Source: Amoebophrya sp. AT5.2
Lineage: Eukaryota; Sar; Dinophyceae; Syndiniales; Amoebophryaceae
Assembly: GCA_005223375.1 (NCBI GenBank)
Contig: RXOD01006109.1
Location: 1-11,251, forward strand
Direction: 5' to 3'
DNA length: 11,251 nt
The notes beneath the pieces were generated by a model that was given only the letters and a program-made list of their open reading frames with translations, was not told the DNA's origin and made no database searches. The position numbers and the translations under genes were made by a program. Within the stretch, counting starts at the first letter, position 1. Every line of letters starts with the position of its first letter. Of the stretch, positions 1-7,514 are shown piece after piece.

Positions 1-3
1 TAG

Positions 4-393
4 CCGTTCCCCACCCCCCTAGTGATAGCGCCGGTTCCTGCTTCCCCCCTCTCGCCTCCTGTTTGGATGTTGAATGATCTCCCTCCTCTACTCCAGAATG
101 GCCCAACTACATCTCCCGGCGCCCCGATCGATCACCTTCCCCTCGCGGCTAATGCCCCGACACATCGATTGATAACAACGCATTCTTTTCACCTGTTTGT
201 AAGCGACGCAAAGAACTCCGCGTTCCGGATCTTCCGCCCGCACGGGTCGCACCTGAAAGCGCCCTCGCTCACAGTGACCACGCCGGGCAAGGGCTTCTAC
301 CTCTCATACGGTACGGACATGCGAACCGACGAAGCGAAAAACTGCAATGCGTTCGAGATTACATTTATAGATACATTCATTAGACCACCTTGA
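4..393 (+). CDS. Probable exon or 3' end of an unidentified gene
   Basis: The frame is open from base 4 to a TGA at 391-393. Bases about 213-310 have strongly G/C-ending codons and encode a protein-like stretch (AFRIFRPHGSHLKAPSL, then TVTTPGKGFYLSYGTDM). The part before about 200 is Pro-rich and looks less coding. An AG at about 215-216 could be an acceptor and a GT at 311 a donor, so the true exon may be only about 217-310, or it may run to the stop as a terminal exon. No ATG starts the frame, so the gene would begin to the left of the window. I do not recognise a family. An exon is more likely than chance, but the boundaries are not resolved. Confidence 0.35.
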   Translation, partial: PFPTPLVIAPVPASPLSPPVWMLNDLPPLLQNGPTTSPGAPIDHLPLAANAPTHRLITTHSFHLFVSDAKNSAFRIFRPHGSHLKAPSLTVTTPGKGFYLSYGTDMRTDEAKNCNAFEITFIDTFIRPP

Positions 394-541
394 TCGACTA
401 GCACTAGTAGTAGTACTTTTAGTTCTTCAAAAGATAAAGATTAGAAGGGCGCCAGCGGTTCAGCTTTACAAACGGGAGGGCTGTTGTAGAGAACTTTTTG
501 GACCTGTTTTCGGGGGGGGGGCAGATCACTGCCCCTCTTCT

Positions 542-597
542 CGGTGCTCCAGGCGATCACTGCATCGCGGCAGCGGCAGTGATCGCGTGGAGCGCCG
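542..597. repeat. Foldback (inverted) repeat, 22-nt arms
   Basis: The left arm is 542-563 and the right arm 576-597, with a 12-nt spacer. Two mismatches occur over 22 positions, and the core GCGATCACTGC pairs with GCAGTGATCGC. Outside the arms, CCTCTT (534-539 region) can pair with the AAGAGG near 612 across an unpaired gap. A GATCACTGC copy also lies at about 534-542, just before the left arm. Its size resembles the foldbacks inside gene introns elsewhere in the window. It could be a small MITE-like element or a structured-RNA locus. Confidence 0.7.
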
Positions 598-1141
598 ATA
601 TCGAGGGAGCGAAGAGGGATAGAGAAGAAAGACCTCGCAGTGGCTGGCGTAGCGGTAGCCCGCCTCTGGGTTCCCATGTACTAGTGCCCCTGTAATATCC
701 CCCTGGATCTAGTACTGCTACTCTTACACTGACTGTACAGAGTCGAGTGTTCTCGTCTCCAGCTGTTGTACTTAAGACTTTCTATATGCGAATCGGCATT
801 GCTTTGTCGCATTGGTCGCTGTAACTCCCGCAGAGCTGCTGGATTCGGGCGGGAAGCAGCAGCGAAGAAGACATGATCGCGGGACTGCGGATCTATTTCG
901 ACATCGTCGTGCAGGCGAGCAGGGGAGCGGAGGAGAAGGACCGCATCTCGATTTAAGGGTTGAAAAAAGTCAGCCGCTCACGTGTCTGGGCGTAGCCGCT
1001 TGCCGTGTCCTCTGGGTTACAAGAATATTCCACACCTTCTTGCCTCCACGAGCCATGGGAGATTGCCGTGGCTCCAAAGGGACCAGAGTTTAGGGATCGG
1101 CAGTAGGACTAGACTCCGACTGTTACGCCCCGTCTTCCCAT

Positions 1142-1237
1142 CTGAGAAGGCTGCGTCGTTCCCCCTGATGATGGCGGTGTTGAGTCCCATCGCTCAGCAA
1201 ATTGCAGCGATAGGAAGCTGCCGGCGACCCTTCTCAG
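1142..1237. repeat. Imperfect foldback with CTGAGAAGG termini
   Basis: CTGAGAAGG at 1142-1150 is matched in inverted orientation by CCTTCTCAG at 1229-1237. Inside, CCCATCGCT and AGCGATAGG form a second arm pair with one mismatch around an 11-nt spacer. The two halves differ in length (about 50 and 29 nt), so the structure is bulged. It may be a decayed copy of a foldback element. Confidence 0.4.
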
Positions 1238-1362
1238 TCCGTCGGGTAGATCGCTGTAGTCGGTGATGACCATCACTGATTGGAAGATGTTGACAGACGG
1301 GGTTTGCTAACGGCTAATAGCCTAAACCTAAACCTGAAGCACGACTTGGGTTTTTTCAACCT

Positions 1363-1714
1363 CTAATCGATCCGCGTCGCGCGGCTCTCGCTCAAGGTGT
1401 GGCGACCGGACCAGGAAGCCTGCACCACACCAGAACTCCTTGCCTTCATTCTCGGAAACATGAACTCGTCCATTTCGATGTCCAAATCCAATGCCGGAGA
1501 GACCAAATAATGATAATATCTTCCATGCTCAATGTCAATCGATCGGCGAGATTGATCATCTAGTTCCAAGAACATTTCCGATTCCGATTTATACCGATGA
1601 ATGTAGAAGTAGACTCTGTCGAAGCCCCCGAAGCTGTCGGAGACTCCGAGTGAAAAAAATTTAGACTTCTCCACATCGTCGTCGTCCAGGGACGTCGCGG
1701 CTTCTGAAGGTGGG
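1363..1714 (-). CDS. Possible terminal exon, hypothetical protein
   Basis: Read on the minus strand, the frame is open from about 1827 to a TAG at 1363-1365. It has no ATG before the middle of the frame. A good 3' splice-site pattern (a T-rich tract followed by GCGAACAG) ends at 1715, so the coding part is more likely the last about 117 residues. These are acidic and aromatic-rich: a DDDD stretch, FGGFDRVYFYIHRYKSES, and DLDIEMDEFMFP. If the upstream residues were translated they would add a hydrophobic segment (SLISAIATFFLFANS) resembling a signal peptide, but that stretch is equally well explained as the polypyrimidine tract. No family was recognised. Upstream exons, if real, would lie within 1716-2188 or be shared with other sequence. 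Confidence 0.28.
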
Positions 1715-1809
1715 CTGTTCGCAAAGAGAAAAAAAGTTGCGATCGCGCTGATCAATGAATTCGGAGCAATTTTTGCCCGAGCCCGTGATGAAGATAGAAC
1801 TAGAAGCAA

Positions 1810-2188
1810 GGTCGTGTCGATCGCTGCCTAATCAATGGAAAATCCGCTTATTAACGGCAGCGCTTTGCGTGCATGTCTGTGCATGCGAAACAGAGGAGAG
1901 CGCCACTTCGCTTCATTTACCGAACAGCAGTGCAACTACATGCGTATATTAAAACGTATGCGTATACAGCCTTTTTCTTTGCTTCATCGCTTCGGTCACT
2001 GTATGTCTAGACAAAGAGGCGCCTATTGGTAGCTCTAACTACGTTCCCGAGATCTCGATTGATCGATAGACCGACCTTCCGTTGTTGATCATGAGTTGCC
2101 TGCAAGAAGCTCTTCGATTAGTGTAGGATCTACTAGATGGGCATGGGTCGTCCCGCACCCGCTTCCTAGCGGCTCGTAAAATAAGTAG
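1810..2188. other. Region upstream of gene 1
   Basis: This lies between the possible minus-strand exon and the gene 1 start codon. Only short frames of low quality are present. Bases just before the start (CGTAAAATAAGTAG then ATG) contain AG dinucleotides that could serve as cis or trans splice acceptors. No recognisable promoter motif or spliced-leader sequence is visible. Confidence 0.3.
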
Positions 2189-4252
2189 ATGTCCGTTTCG
2201 CTGTACCAGGAGTTGACGCAGGGTCTGTCCTCAGGAGTCCGCCTCCATGATCACCCATCCGCCTCCTCCATGTCCACCAGCTCCCTTGAGGATCCACCGG
2301 CCGAATGGCGGCGGTTGCAGCAGGTGTCCGGCGCGGCCTCGAGTCCGGCGGCGGTCGCGTGGCACAGTACCCGGGACGTGCTCGCGGTGATGACCGATGC
2401 CTGCATCCAGGTGATCGACGTCACTGACTACCTTCTCGGCGCGAGTTCTTCCCAGACCCCCACCCCGGAGGCCGGGCTCAAGCTCGTCGCGGAGGACTTT
2501 TTGCCGCGCCGCAAGCGGAAGATCGTCACTGGGCCGCAGGCGCTGCGGTTGAGTCAGCCCCCGGTGGGAGCCGCTGGCGCGCCCGCGGCTCCGCCCGCGC
2601 TGCAGAACAACCGGGGGGCCGGAGGCGGAGCAGGGGCCGCAGCTAGTGGTCCCGGGGGCGGCGCAGCAGCGCGTGCCGCGGGGGTGGCCCGAACGCTGCA
2701 GCACGCGCTGCTCTGCCAGCACTCGCGCAGCACCTTCGTATCCATCCGGTGGGACGAAGTGGAGTGTAGTACGTCGCTTGCAGCAAGGGAGGAAAATGTC
2801 AGACCTCATTCCGGCGCACCGCCCGCGCGGAAGCGGCGGAAAACCTCTGCGTCCACTCCATTTCCACCGCAGCAGCACCTTCTTCCAATCGAAAGCGACG
2901 CGGTGGGAACTACAATGGGAGATCGATCATCGGCTTCATCGTCGGAACAAGAACATGGGGACTCATCATCGGCTCCTCCTGCGGCCCCCATACACCCGCG
3001 TCGCGGTCGCTGCGAGTGCCAGCCGCGTTTCCCGGCCGACCTGCGGCTGGCAGCAACGACGAGCTGCGGCAAGGTGATGATCTTTGGGATTCAGGAGCAC
3101 AGCGGCCAGAAGGCGTACGAGGCGAGGCTGCTCTACCTCATCGACGCGGAGCGCGTGCGGGAGCTGAATATCGGGCTTATCGGGAGTACTATGAGTAATA
3201 TGATGGCCTCGGAGCCTGGGGACGAACAACAAGTCCGGCGCGTGGTACCAGACCACACGCGCTGCGCGTTCACAACGGCGGAGCCGGTTTTCGTTACCAG
3301 CTACCTGTCACAGGTGCTGGTCTGGAACATGTCTCGACCTGCTGCTGCGCCACCCGCCGGGCTCCCTCCGACGAAGAAGATTCCCCGCCTAGACGTACAA
3401 CCGAAGACAAGATTTACAACGTCGGGAAATAAATCTTCTTCAGTACTACCACGACCCCTTGCCGGCGAGGACGACGAGGAAGATGCTGCTCTTAACCATA
3501 CCGACAACGATCCCATTCAAAGGACAAAATCTTTCAAAACCTCCCTCATGAATTGCGAAGAACCAAGCCCGTTCGCGGGTATCCGCCACATCCACAAGTC
3601 CCTTCGGTTCAAGTCGTCCGTGACCGGGCTCGCGACCAACGGTGACACCCTGCTCGTCGGGCTCTCCAACGGGAAGATCGTCGCCACGAAGCTGCCCGAC
3701 CTCACGTGCCAGGAGATGGTGTACAACCCCGAGAAAACCAAGGGGGCGGGTGCTCCGGGAATAATTAGGAACGACGGCAAGACTTTGGACGACCCCGAAA
3801 AAACAAGAACGATGGTGGTGCGGCAGCGGCGCGAGGGCGCCGTGCATTTAATGGACTTCCGCGAGCCGGACCTGGTCGCAGCCGCCGTGCAGGACAGCGT
3901 TATCCTCCTCGGCTGGCAGCAGTCGAAGTGGGTGGTGCTCGCCGAGTACCTTCACACGGGGCTGATCGTCAGCCTCCACGCCGCGTCCGACCTCCTGGTG
4001 TCCACGGACGCGGACGGCATCAGCTGCTTCTTCCCGCTGGAGCGAGGATCAAAGGATAATGATGCAAATGATTTGATGCCAAAAGATTTGCCAAAAGTCG
4101 TAAAGGTAAAGCCACCAATGTACGTGCGGGCGGTGCCGGAGCCGGCCCCGGGCTACCTGATCCCGCAGCCAGGACAGCCGCACTTCTTCCGCCCGCGACT
4201 CGACCTCACGCTCCCCTGCTGCGGGTTCGCGCTGTCCCCCGGGAGGACGATT
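2189..4252 (+). CDS. Gene 1 exon 1: beta-propeller protein, TFIIIC90/delta-like (tentative)
   Basis: This encodes residues 1-688 of a predicted ~1046-aa protein. WD40-like strands are visible: AVAWHSTRDVLAVMTDACIQVIDV (about 55-78; quoted in part by position), FVSIRWDE (183-190), then DLRLAATTSCGKVMIFGI (284-301), a VFVTSYLSQVLVWNM strand (367-381), SSVTGLATNGDTLLVGLSNG (476-495), and CCGFALSPG (677-685). The pairing of an N-terminal propeller blade, a WSP-like strand and GFALSP with the Cys cluster of exon 3 suggests the TFIIIC delta/90-kDa family, which binds B-box promoters for RNA polymerase III. This is inference from motif order, not an alignment. Two basic NLS-like runs (PRRKRK near 106-111, ARKRRK near 213-218) fit a nuclear protein. 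Low-complexity inserts (Gly/Ala at about 125-165, Ser-rich at about 210-275, acidic near 425-440) interrupt the propeller. The start is the first ATG in the open frame. Coding is strong (G/C-ending codons). Alternative: another WD40 scaffold protein. Confidence 0.75.
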
Positions 4253-4506
4253 ATGAATTGGAGAACCATAATGCATTGAATATTCAGATTTTGAAGATCA
4301 ATCGATAGCGTATACTATAGTAGAGGAATTTTTTCCTCATTGTCGAATTCAGCTAGGGAACGGCAGCCGCGGCCAGGTCGTGGTGAAAAAAACTTTCCGC
4401 ATCTACTAAAGTTACAGCACCTGCACCTCGTCCGCCTCTTGCTTTTGTCCGATCCGATTTCATTGCTAGGTGCGGGGCGCAATGCCAACGCCAAGGAAAG
4501 CCATAC

Positions 4507-4559
4507 ATGGGCTACCGCTAGAAAAACCAGCCATATTATATCTATGGGCTACCGCTAGA
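4507..4559 (+). repeat. Pair of 16-nt direct repeats in gene 1 intron 1
   Basis: ATGGGCTACCGCTAGA occurs at 4507-4522 and again at 4544-4559, exactly 37 nt apart. Each copy is preceded by an AGCCATA block (about 4498 and 4529) that can pair with the TATGGGCT of the repeat, so each unit is itself a small partial palindrome. It lies immediately left of the 4569-4642 foldback. Confidence 0.75.
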
Positions 4560-4568
4560 TGGCCAAAT

Positions 4569-4642
4569 GAGAGTGAGACGCCCATGCCTGCCCTCTCTTG
4601 CTGGGTTCATCAAGAGAGGGCACGTATGGGCGTCTCACTCTC
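4569..4642. repeat. Foldback repeat, 32-nt arms, inside gene 1 intron 1
   Basis: The left arm is 4569-4600, the loop 4601-4610 and the right arm 4611-4642. Thirty of 32 positions pair. The arms begin GAGAGTGAGACGCCCAT and end TGCCCTCTCTTG next to the loop. The transcript would form a long stable hairpin. It has the same size class as the foldbacks in gene 2 introns but no shared sequence that I can see. Candidate roles are MITE-like insertion, an aid to splice-site pairing, or a small-RNA precursor. Confidence 0.85.
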
Positions 4643-4745
4643 TCCGATAGTTACTGCCCTGGGTCGTGCAGCCAGTTGTGCTTTTCCTGCAGAGTATGAT
4701 ATACTATACGAATAAAGATGCATCATAGTCTCCCTCGTCTCTAAG

Positions 4746-5051
4746 ATGTTGGCGGCCTCCGTGACCACCGCCACGCCGGACCATAGTGCTTCGTACCGCA
4801 AGCTCCAGTCCTCGTTTGGGGTGCACACCGAGGTCTGGCTCGCGGCGGCACCACGGCTCGCGGCGGCACCACCTGCGCAACTGGTGTGTAATAAATCCGA
4901 GGCTCATCCGAAACCGCTGTGCGCCGCGGTGCTGCGCTTCCTGGAGGGAGCTGCGGCCGCTGCTCGTCGGGAGAGTGGTTCTTCGCCTGCTGGTTCTTCG
5001 GCTTCTAGGAACTACCCTGTGCCGCTTCGGCTGGGCGAGCTGGCCTTCAAC
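4746..5051 (+). CDS. Gene 1 exon 2: continuation of the propeller protein
   Basis: This encodes residues about 689-790, from MLAASVTTATPDHSASYRKL to LRLGELAFN. It resumes directly after the GFALSPGRTI turn of exon 1, and AG at 4744-4745 precedes the exon. An in-frame 18-nt tandem duplication (4837-4854 and 4855-4872) encodes LAAAPR twice over. The C-terminal half is Ala-rich and alpha-helical in look (LCAAVLRFLEGAAAAARR). The exon ends before GTTTAC at 5052, in phase 0, which matches exon 3. Reading on without splicing gives a stop at 5133-5135. Confidence 0.65.
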
Positions 5052-5601
5052 GTTTACAGAGATCAAGATCTCAACTACAATCGATCCGATAGTGAGGCGA
5101 GATCTCCTCGAGGAGACCTCTTAATTTATATCTAGCGAGGAGGAGGTTGTGGTTGTAAGTTAGATTTCCCTAATTACACTTAAGTTCTTCTTATTTGCAG
5201 CGAGTAACGGGAGAGCTACGTCGGGAGAGGCAGGAGAGAGTGGGACCCTTCCGAGGACCGGGCTCGCGGACTGGCACCCCGCACATTTCTGACGCGACCA
5301 GCCTCCCCCTTGCAAGTAGCTGTGTTTATGACTCATGTTTGTGGTCTGATTTTGTTGATCTTTCGGCAGCCTTCCACATAGGCTCCGAAAAAGGAGGCAG
5401 CCAGTGCCAGCTGCCTCGTCCCACCCGAGACCCTCTCTCGGAGGTCTAGTGTTGCTTTTATCTGGAAAAGAGACGACGCAAATATTTTTGATAATACAAG
5501 AACTGTTTGTATGAAGAGCGAGAATAATTATCAATGGCGCGTCGATGATGTCTATCGCTATCATCTCACTTCTATCGGATTGTAGTTGCTGTGTGTAAAA
5601 G
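5052..5601 (+). mobile_element. Gene 1 intron 2: GT-AG intron with strong TIRs (introner-like)
   Basis: The 550-nt intron begins GTTTAC and ends GTAAAAG, and both flanking exons are in phase 0. CAACTACAATC near the 5' end (5072-5096 arm, continuing CGATAG and TGAG) is matched in inverted orientation by the 5565-5588 arm (CTATCGGATTGTAGTTG). The arms are about 24-25 nt with one 3-nt and one 2-nt gap. GTT at the intron start is repeated at the exon 3 start (5602-5604), like a 3-nt target duplication. Inside are a 22-nt palindrome centred on CTCGAG (5099-5120), a GAGGCAGC/GCTGCCTC pair near 5394-5418, and a CCGAGA/TCTCGG hairpin at 5425-5441. Confidence 0.65.
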
Positions 5602-6261
5602 GTTCTGCGGGAGGGGGCGCGCGCGGACCTCAGTTTGTCGGCGGCGGAAGAGGAGGTTCTGCGCAAGTTCTGGGACGAGAGGTGCACTGCGTTTCCAGAT
5701 CCGGTAGACGCCAGCGTGCACAACTTGTCCCCCAGCAACATGAAGAAATCTAAATCTCTTCCGAGGAAGATTAACAAGAAAAGCGACAGCTCTTTCGACG
5801 CCCTGTGGAGGGAGCGGGTGCGGAACGCGTGCAGCCTCCTGCAGCAACGCGTGAAAAGCCTGGCCTCTAGCGGGGGGCCGGCCGGGCCCCCCCCCGGCGG
5901 GGGGATGGAGAGGATGCTGGTGTTGGGACGAAGCAAATTGAAATGCAAACGCAAGAATGTGCTGCCCGAGAATAGCCGCGAGGACGACCGGGACAACATC
6001 AAATGCCCGTCGTGCGAAGCGGCCGACTGGCGGGAGATAGAAAATCTAGAAGCGGAACAAGGCGAGACCACGGGGACATCCTCATCAATCGCACCGCCCG
6101 CAGGCGCCGAAAAACGCCCAACACTACTTTGGCCCGAGTTCCGCGGCTGCGGGCGGTGTGGGTTTTTGGGGTCCGTGTGCCAGAAGACCGGCGCCCTCCT
6201 GCTTGGGCCCGGAGTGGAGGTGGAGCGATTAGGGAGAGACCAGATGGTAAGGGAGCAACTG
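5602..6261 (+). CDS. Gene 1 exon 3: helical region plus Cys cluster (possible TFIIIC-type zinc finger)
   Basis: This encodes residues about 791-1010. It starts VLREGARADLSLSAAEEEVL, immediately after an AAAAG acceptor and a frame-limiting TAA at 5596. Basic (SKSLPRKINKKSD) and helical stretches follow, then a Gly/Pro low-complexity run encoded by a G/C hairpin (5872-5905). Next comes a Cys pair CPSC (about 925-928), and about 45 residues later CGRCGFLGSVCQKTG (C973, C976, C983). The C-x6-C-x2-T spacing recalls the C-terminal zinc finger of the TFIIIC 90-kDa subunit, though the GH of that motif is not kept. The frame would stop at 6274-6276. Two good phase-0 donors precede that stop: GTAAGG at 6247 and GTAAGT at 6262, the latter preferred. 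Coding is strong; domain identity is moderate. Confidence 0.68.
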
Positions 6262-6485
6262 GTAAGTTCTTTGTAATGGGCTCCTTTGGGTGGCGGATTG
6301 CACTAGGTAGGTGGCTACTACGTGGTCGAGGCGCTCTGAAAGTGAAACGCCTGGCGCGAGGTTTCAGAGACGCCCCATGCATTGTGGGGGTAGGGGGTGG
6401 CGTTCTCGTAGAGGGTAGGAGATGAGCCATGGGGAGGTCGAGGGAAGTGCTGGCAGATGAAAGCCACTGGCTAGAATGGTTGCAG
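6262..6485 (+). other. Gene 1 intron 3 (inferred, GT-AG)
   Basis: The donor is GTAAGT at 6262 (alternative GTAAGG at 6247) and the acceptor GGTTGCAG ends at 6485. Both donors leave phase 0, and the acceptor restores a phase-0 frame running to a stop at 6594-6596. An internal hairpin pairs GGCGCTCTGAAA (6330-6341) with TTTCAGAGACGCC (6362-6374), with one bulge. The 3' end contains TGGCTAGAATGGT, also found in gene 2 intron 1. I see no clear terminal inverted repeats here. Confidence 0.5.
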
Positions 6486-6596
6486 GACCTGAAGAACAAG
6501 AAAGCAGTAGCAGGGAAAAAGAAGGAGCGGAGGGTGGTGATTGCATCCCGCGGTTGCCAGCTAGAGGGTCTGACAGGAATGCCAGTCTTGCCTTAG
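6486..6596 (+). CDS. Gene 1 exon 4: short basic C-terminal exon
   Basis: This encodes 36 residues beginning DLKNKKAVAGKKKERRVV and ending GMPVLP before a TAG at 6594-6596. The composition is protein-like and Lys-rich, in phase with exon 3 through an AG acceptor at 6484-6485. The same frame is open further left to a TGA at 6423, reading VLADESHWLEWLQ, so a longer exon is possible. However, those bases include the 13-mer shared with another intron, which favours the intron reading. If intron 3 is not removed, gene 1 ends at 6276 instead. Confidence 0.45.
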   Translation, partial: DLKNKKAVAGKKKERRVVIASRGCQLEGLTGMPVLP

Positions 6597-7514
6597 CCGC
6601 GAAAAGTAGACGCCTGTGCTCCTACTGCGTGCGGAGGACCTCTTCGTCTTCTTAGCACATACCCAAAGGGGACCCCGACGAGCCCCGAAAAAGTTGCAGT
6701 TACCACTTACCCACTTACCACCTGGTCCTTCCATAGCGCTGCACAACATGCGGCCGGTTGCAGTCCCTGAGCGATCTGATTCACTGTAACGAGGATCCGA
6801 ATCTGATGACGTGGGATAAAGAAAAGAACAACAAGCCGAGTAGTTATAAAGTTGGGAAACTCACCTATTGCCACTTCTGCTTGGGGAAAACCAGGCGCTG
6901 CCAGCTTTGATCGACACACAAGGCCCATGCTGCCTTTGATGCTAGAAAGAAAGATTGATACATAGTCGTGCCGATTGCTCTCGCGGACCCATTCTCATTC
7001 TCTTTCTCATCGCCCATGGAGAGCCATAGCAGTAGCACCCCACAAGGAAGAACGATGACCCCATCACCGATGCAGCTTTTGCTTCAACACCTTCAGTACA
7101 ACAGCAAACAATCATATTCGTGTAAAAGAGCAGTGACAGCGAGTGAAGACATTTCACATCGCTGCTCGATGGGACCATCATCATGGATTCATCGCTGCGT
7201 CATCGCAGGGCTCTCCTGATCTTTGTCCGGCGTTTTTGAATGATGATTCTAATTTATTAAGTACCTCTTGTTCCACTTCCTTTTCGGGTTCCGGCTTTTC
7301 TTGGTTGTCCGATTCTTGGTTGTCCGACGTTGCACTTCTTTGTTGCTTTTGCGATGGGGTTCGTTTCGTCGGAGGAAAGCATCGGAGGACTCCTACTGTA
7401 CATGGCGAAGCAAAATAATGGCGCGGCCCCTCCACGTCCACGACCAGGAGGTCCACGTTTTCGGACGGCGTCTGCTTGAGGACTTCTCGTCACCGTCTCG
7501 TCGATCTCGATAGA
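6597..7514. other. Intergenic region between genes 1 and 2
   Basis: No gene is supported. GTTACCACTTACCCACTTACC near 6698-6720 is a short degenerate repeat (quoted here in part). A 15-nt tandem duplication lies at 7298-7327. Two alternative minus-strand frames cross 7181-7456, one giving a charged segment (KPEPEKEVEQEVLNKLESS), but neither has a clear start or splice sites. The region should contain the 3' end of gene 1 and the promoter of gene 2; I recognise no motif for either. Confidence 0.4.
7298..7327. repeat. Tandem 15-nt duplication
   Basis: TTCTTGGTTGTCCGA occurs twice back to back (7298-7312 and 7313-7327). It keeps frame on both strands. On the minus strand it would read SDNQE twice in one frame, so a coding role is possible but unproven. 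Confidence 0.8.

Larger units (their letters stand above)
394..1362. other. Non-coding stretch with foldback repeats
   Basis: Only short overlapping open frames with no protein-like composition occur here. The stretch holds a run of ten G (522-531), a 56-nt foldback at 542-597, an imperfect foldback at 1142-1237, and a short palindrome around 1259-1280 built on GTGATG/CATCAC. I see no convincing gene. Confidence 0.5.
4253..4745 (+). mobile_element. Gene 1 intron 1: non-canonical, TIR-bearing intron (introner-like)
   Basis: Exon 1 runs into a stop at 4277, and the protein resumes at 4746. Both junctions carry ATG (4253-4255 and 4746-4748), so removing 493 nt joins GFALSPGRTIM to LAASV, a normal propeller turn plus strand. 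In the AG-ending register the intron begins with AT, and no register allowed by the ATG repeat gives GT-AG. The ends carry imperfect inverted repeats: GGAGAACCATAATGCAT at 4260-4276 against ATGCATCATAGTCTCC at 4718-4733. A weaker pair, CGTATACTATAG/ATATACTATACG, lies further in. The intron also contains a direct repeat pair and a strong foldback, listed separately. A canonical alternative (GT at 4234, AG at 4717) also stays open but removes the SPG turn and is less convincing. Confidence 0.55.

Noticed and set aside
1321..1335. CCTAAACCTAAACCT resembling plant-type or dinoflagellate-type telomere repeats
   Set aside because: It has only about two imperfect units, lies inside ordinary sequence and lacks the third C of CCCTAAA. 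Chance or a minor interstitial trace.
2231..2878. 215-codon open frame on the minus strand
   Set aside because: It is the reverse of gene 1 exon 1, with Arg/Gly-rich composition typical of antisense to G/C-rich coding sequence.
5394..5441. Hairpins resembling a bacterial-type terminator
   Set aside because: They lie inside a eukaryotic intron, have no U-run following, and are better read as part of the intron's inverted-repeat structure.
5160..6071. 303-codon open frame on the minus strand
   Set aside because: It spans gene 1 intron 2 and the reverse of exon 3. Its composition is Arg/Ser/Leu-rich, as expected from antisense of G/C-ending codons, and it crosses a TIR. The plus-strand exon has recognisable Cys motifs.
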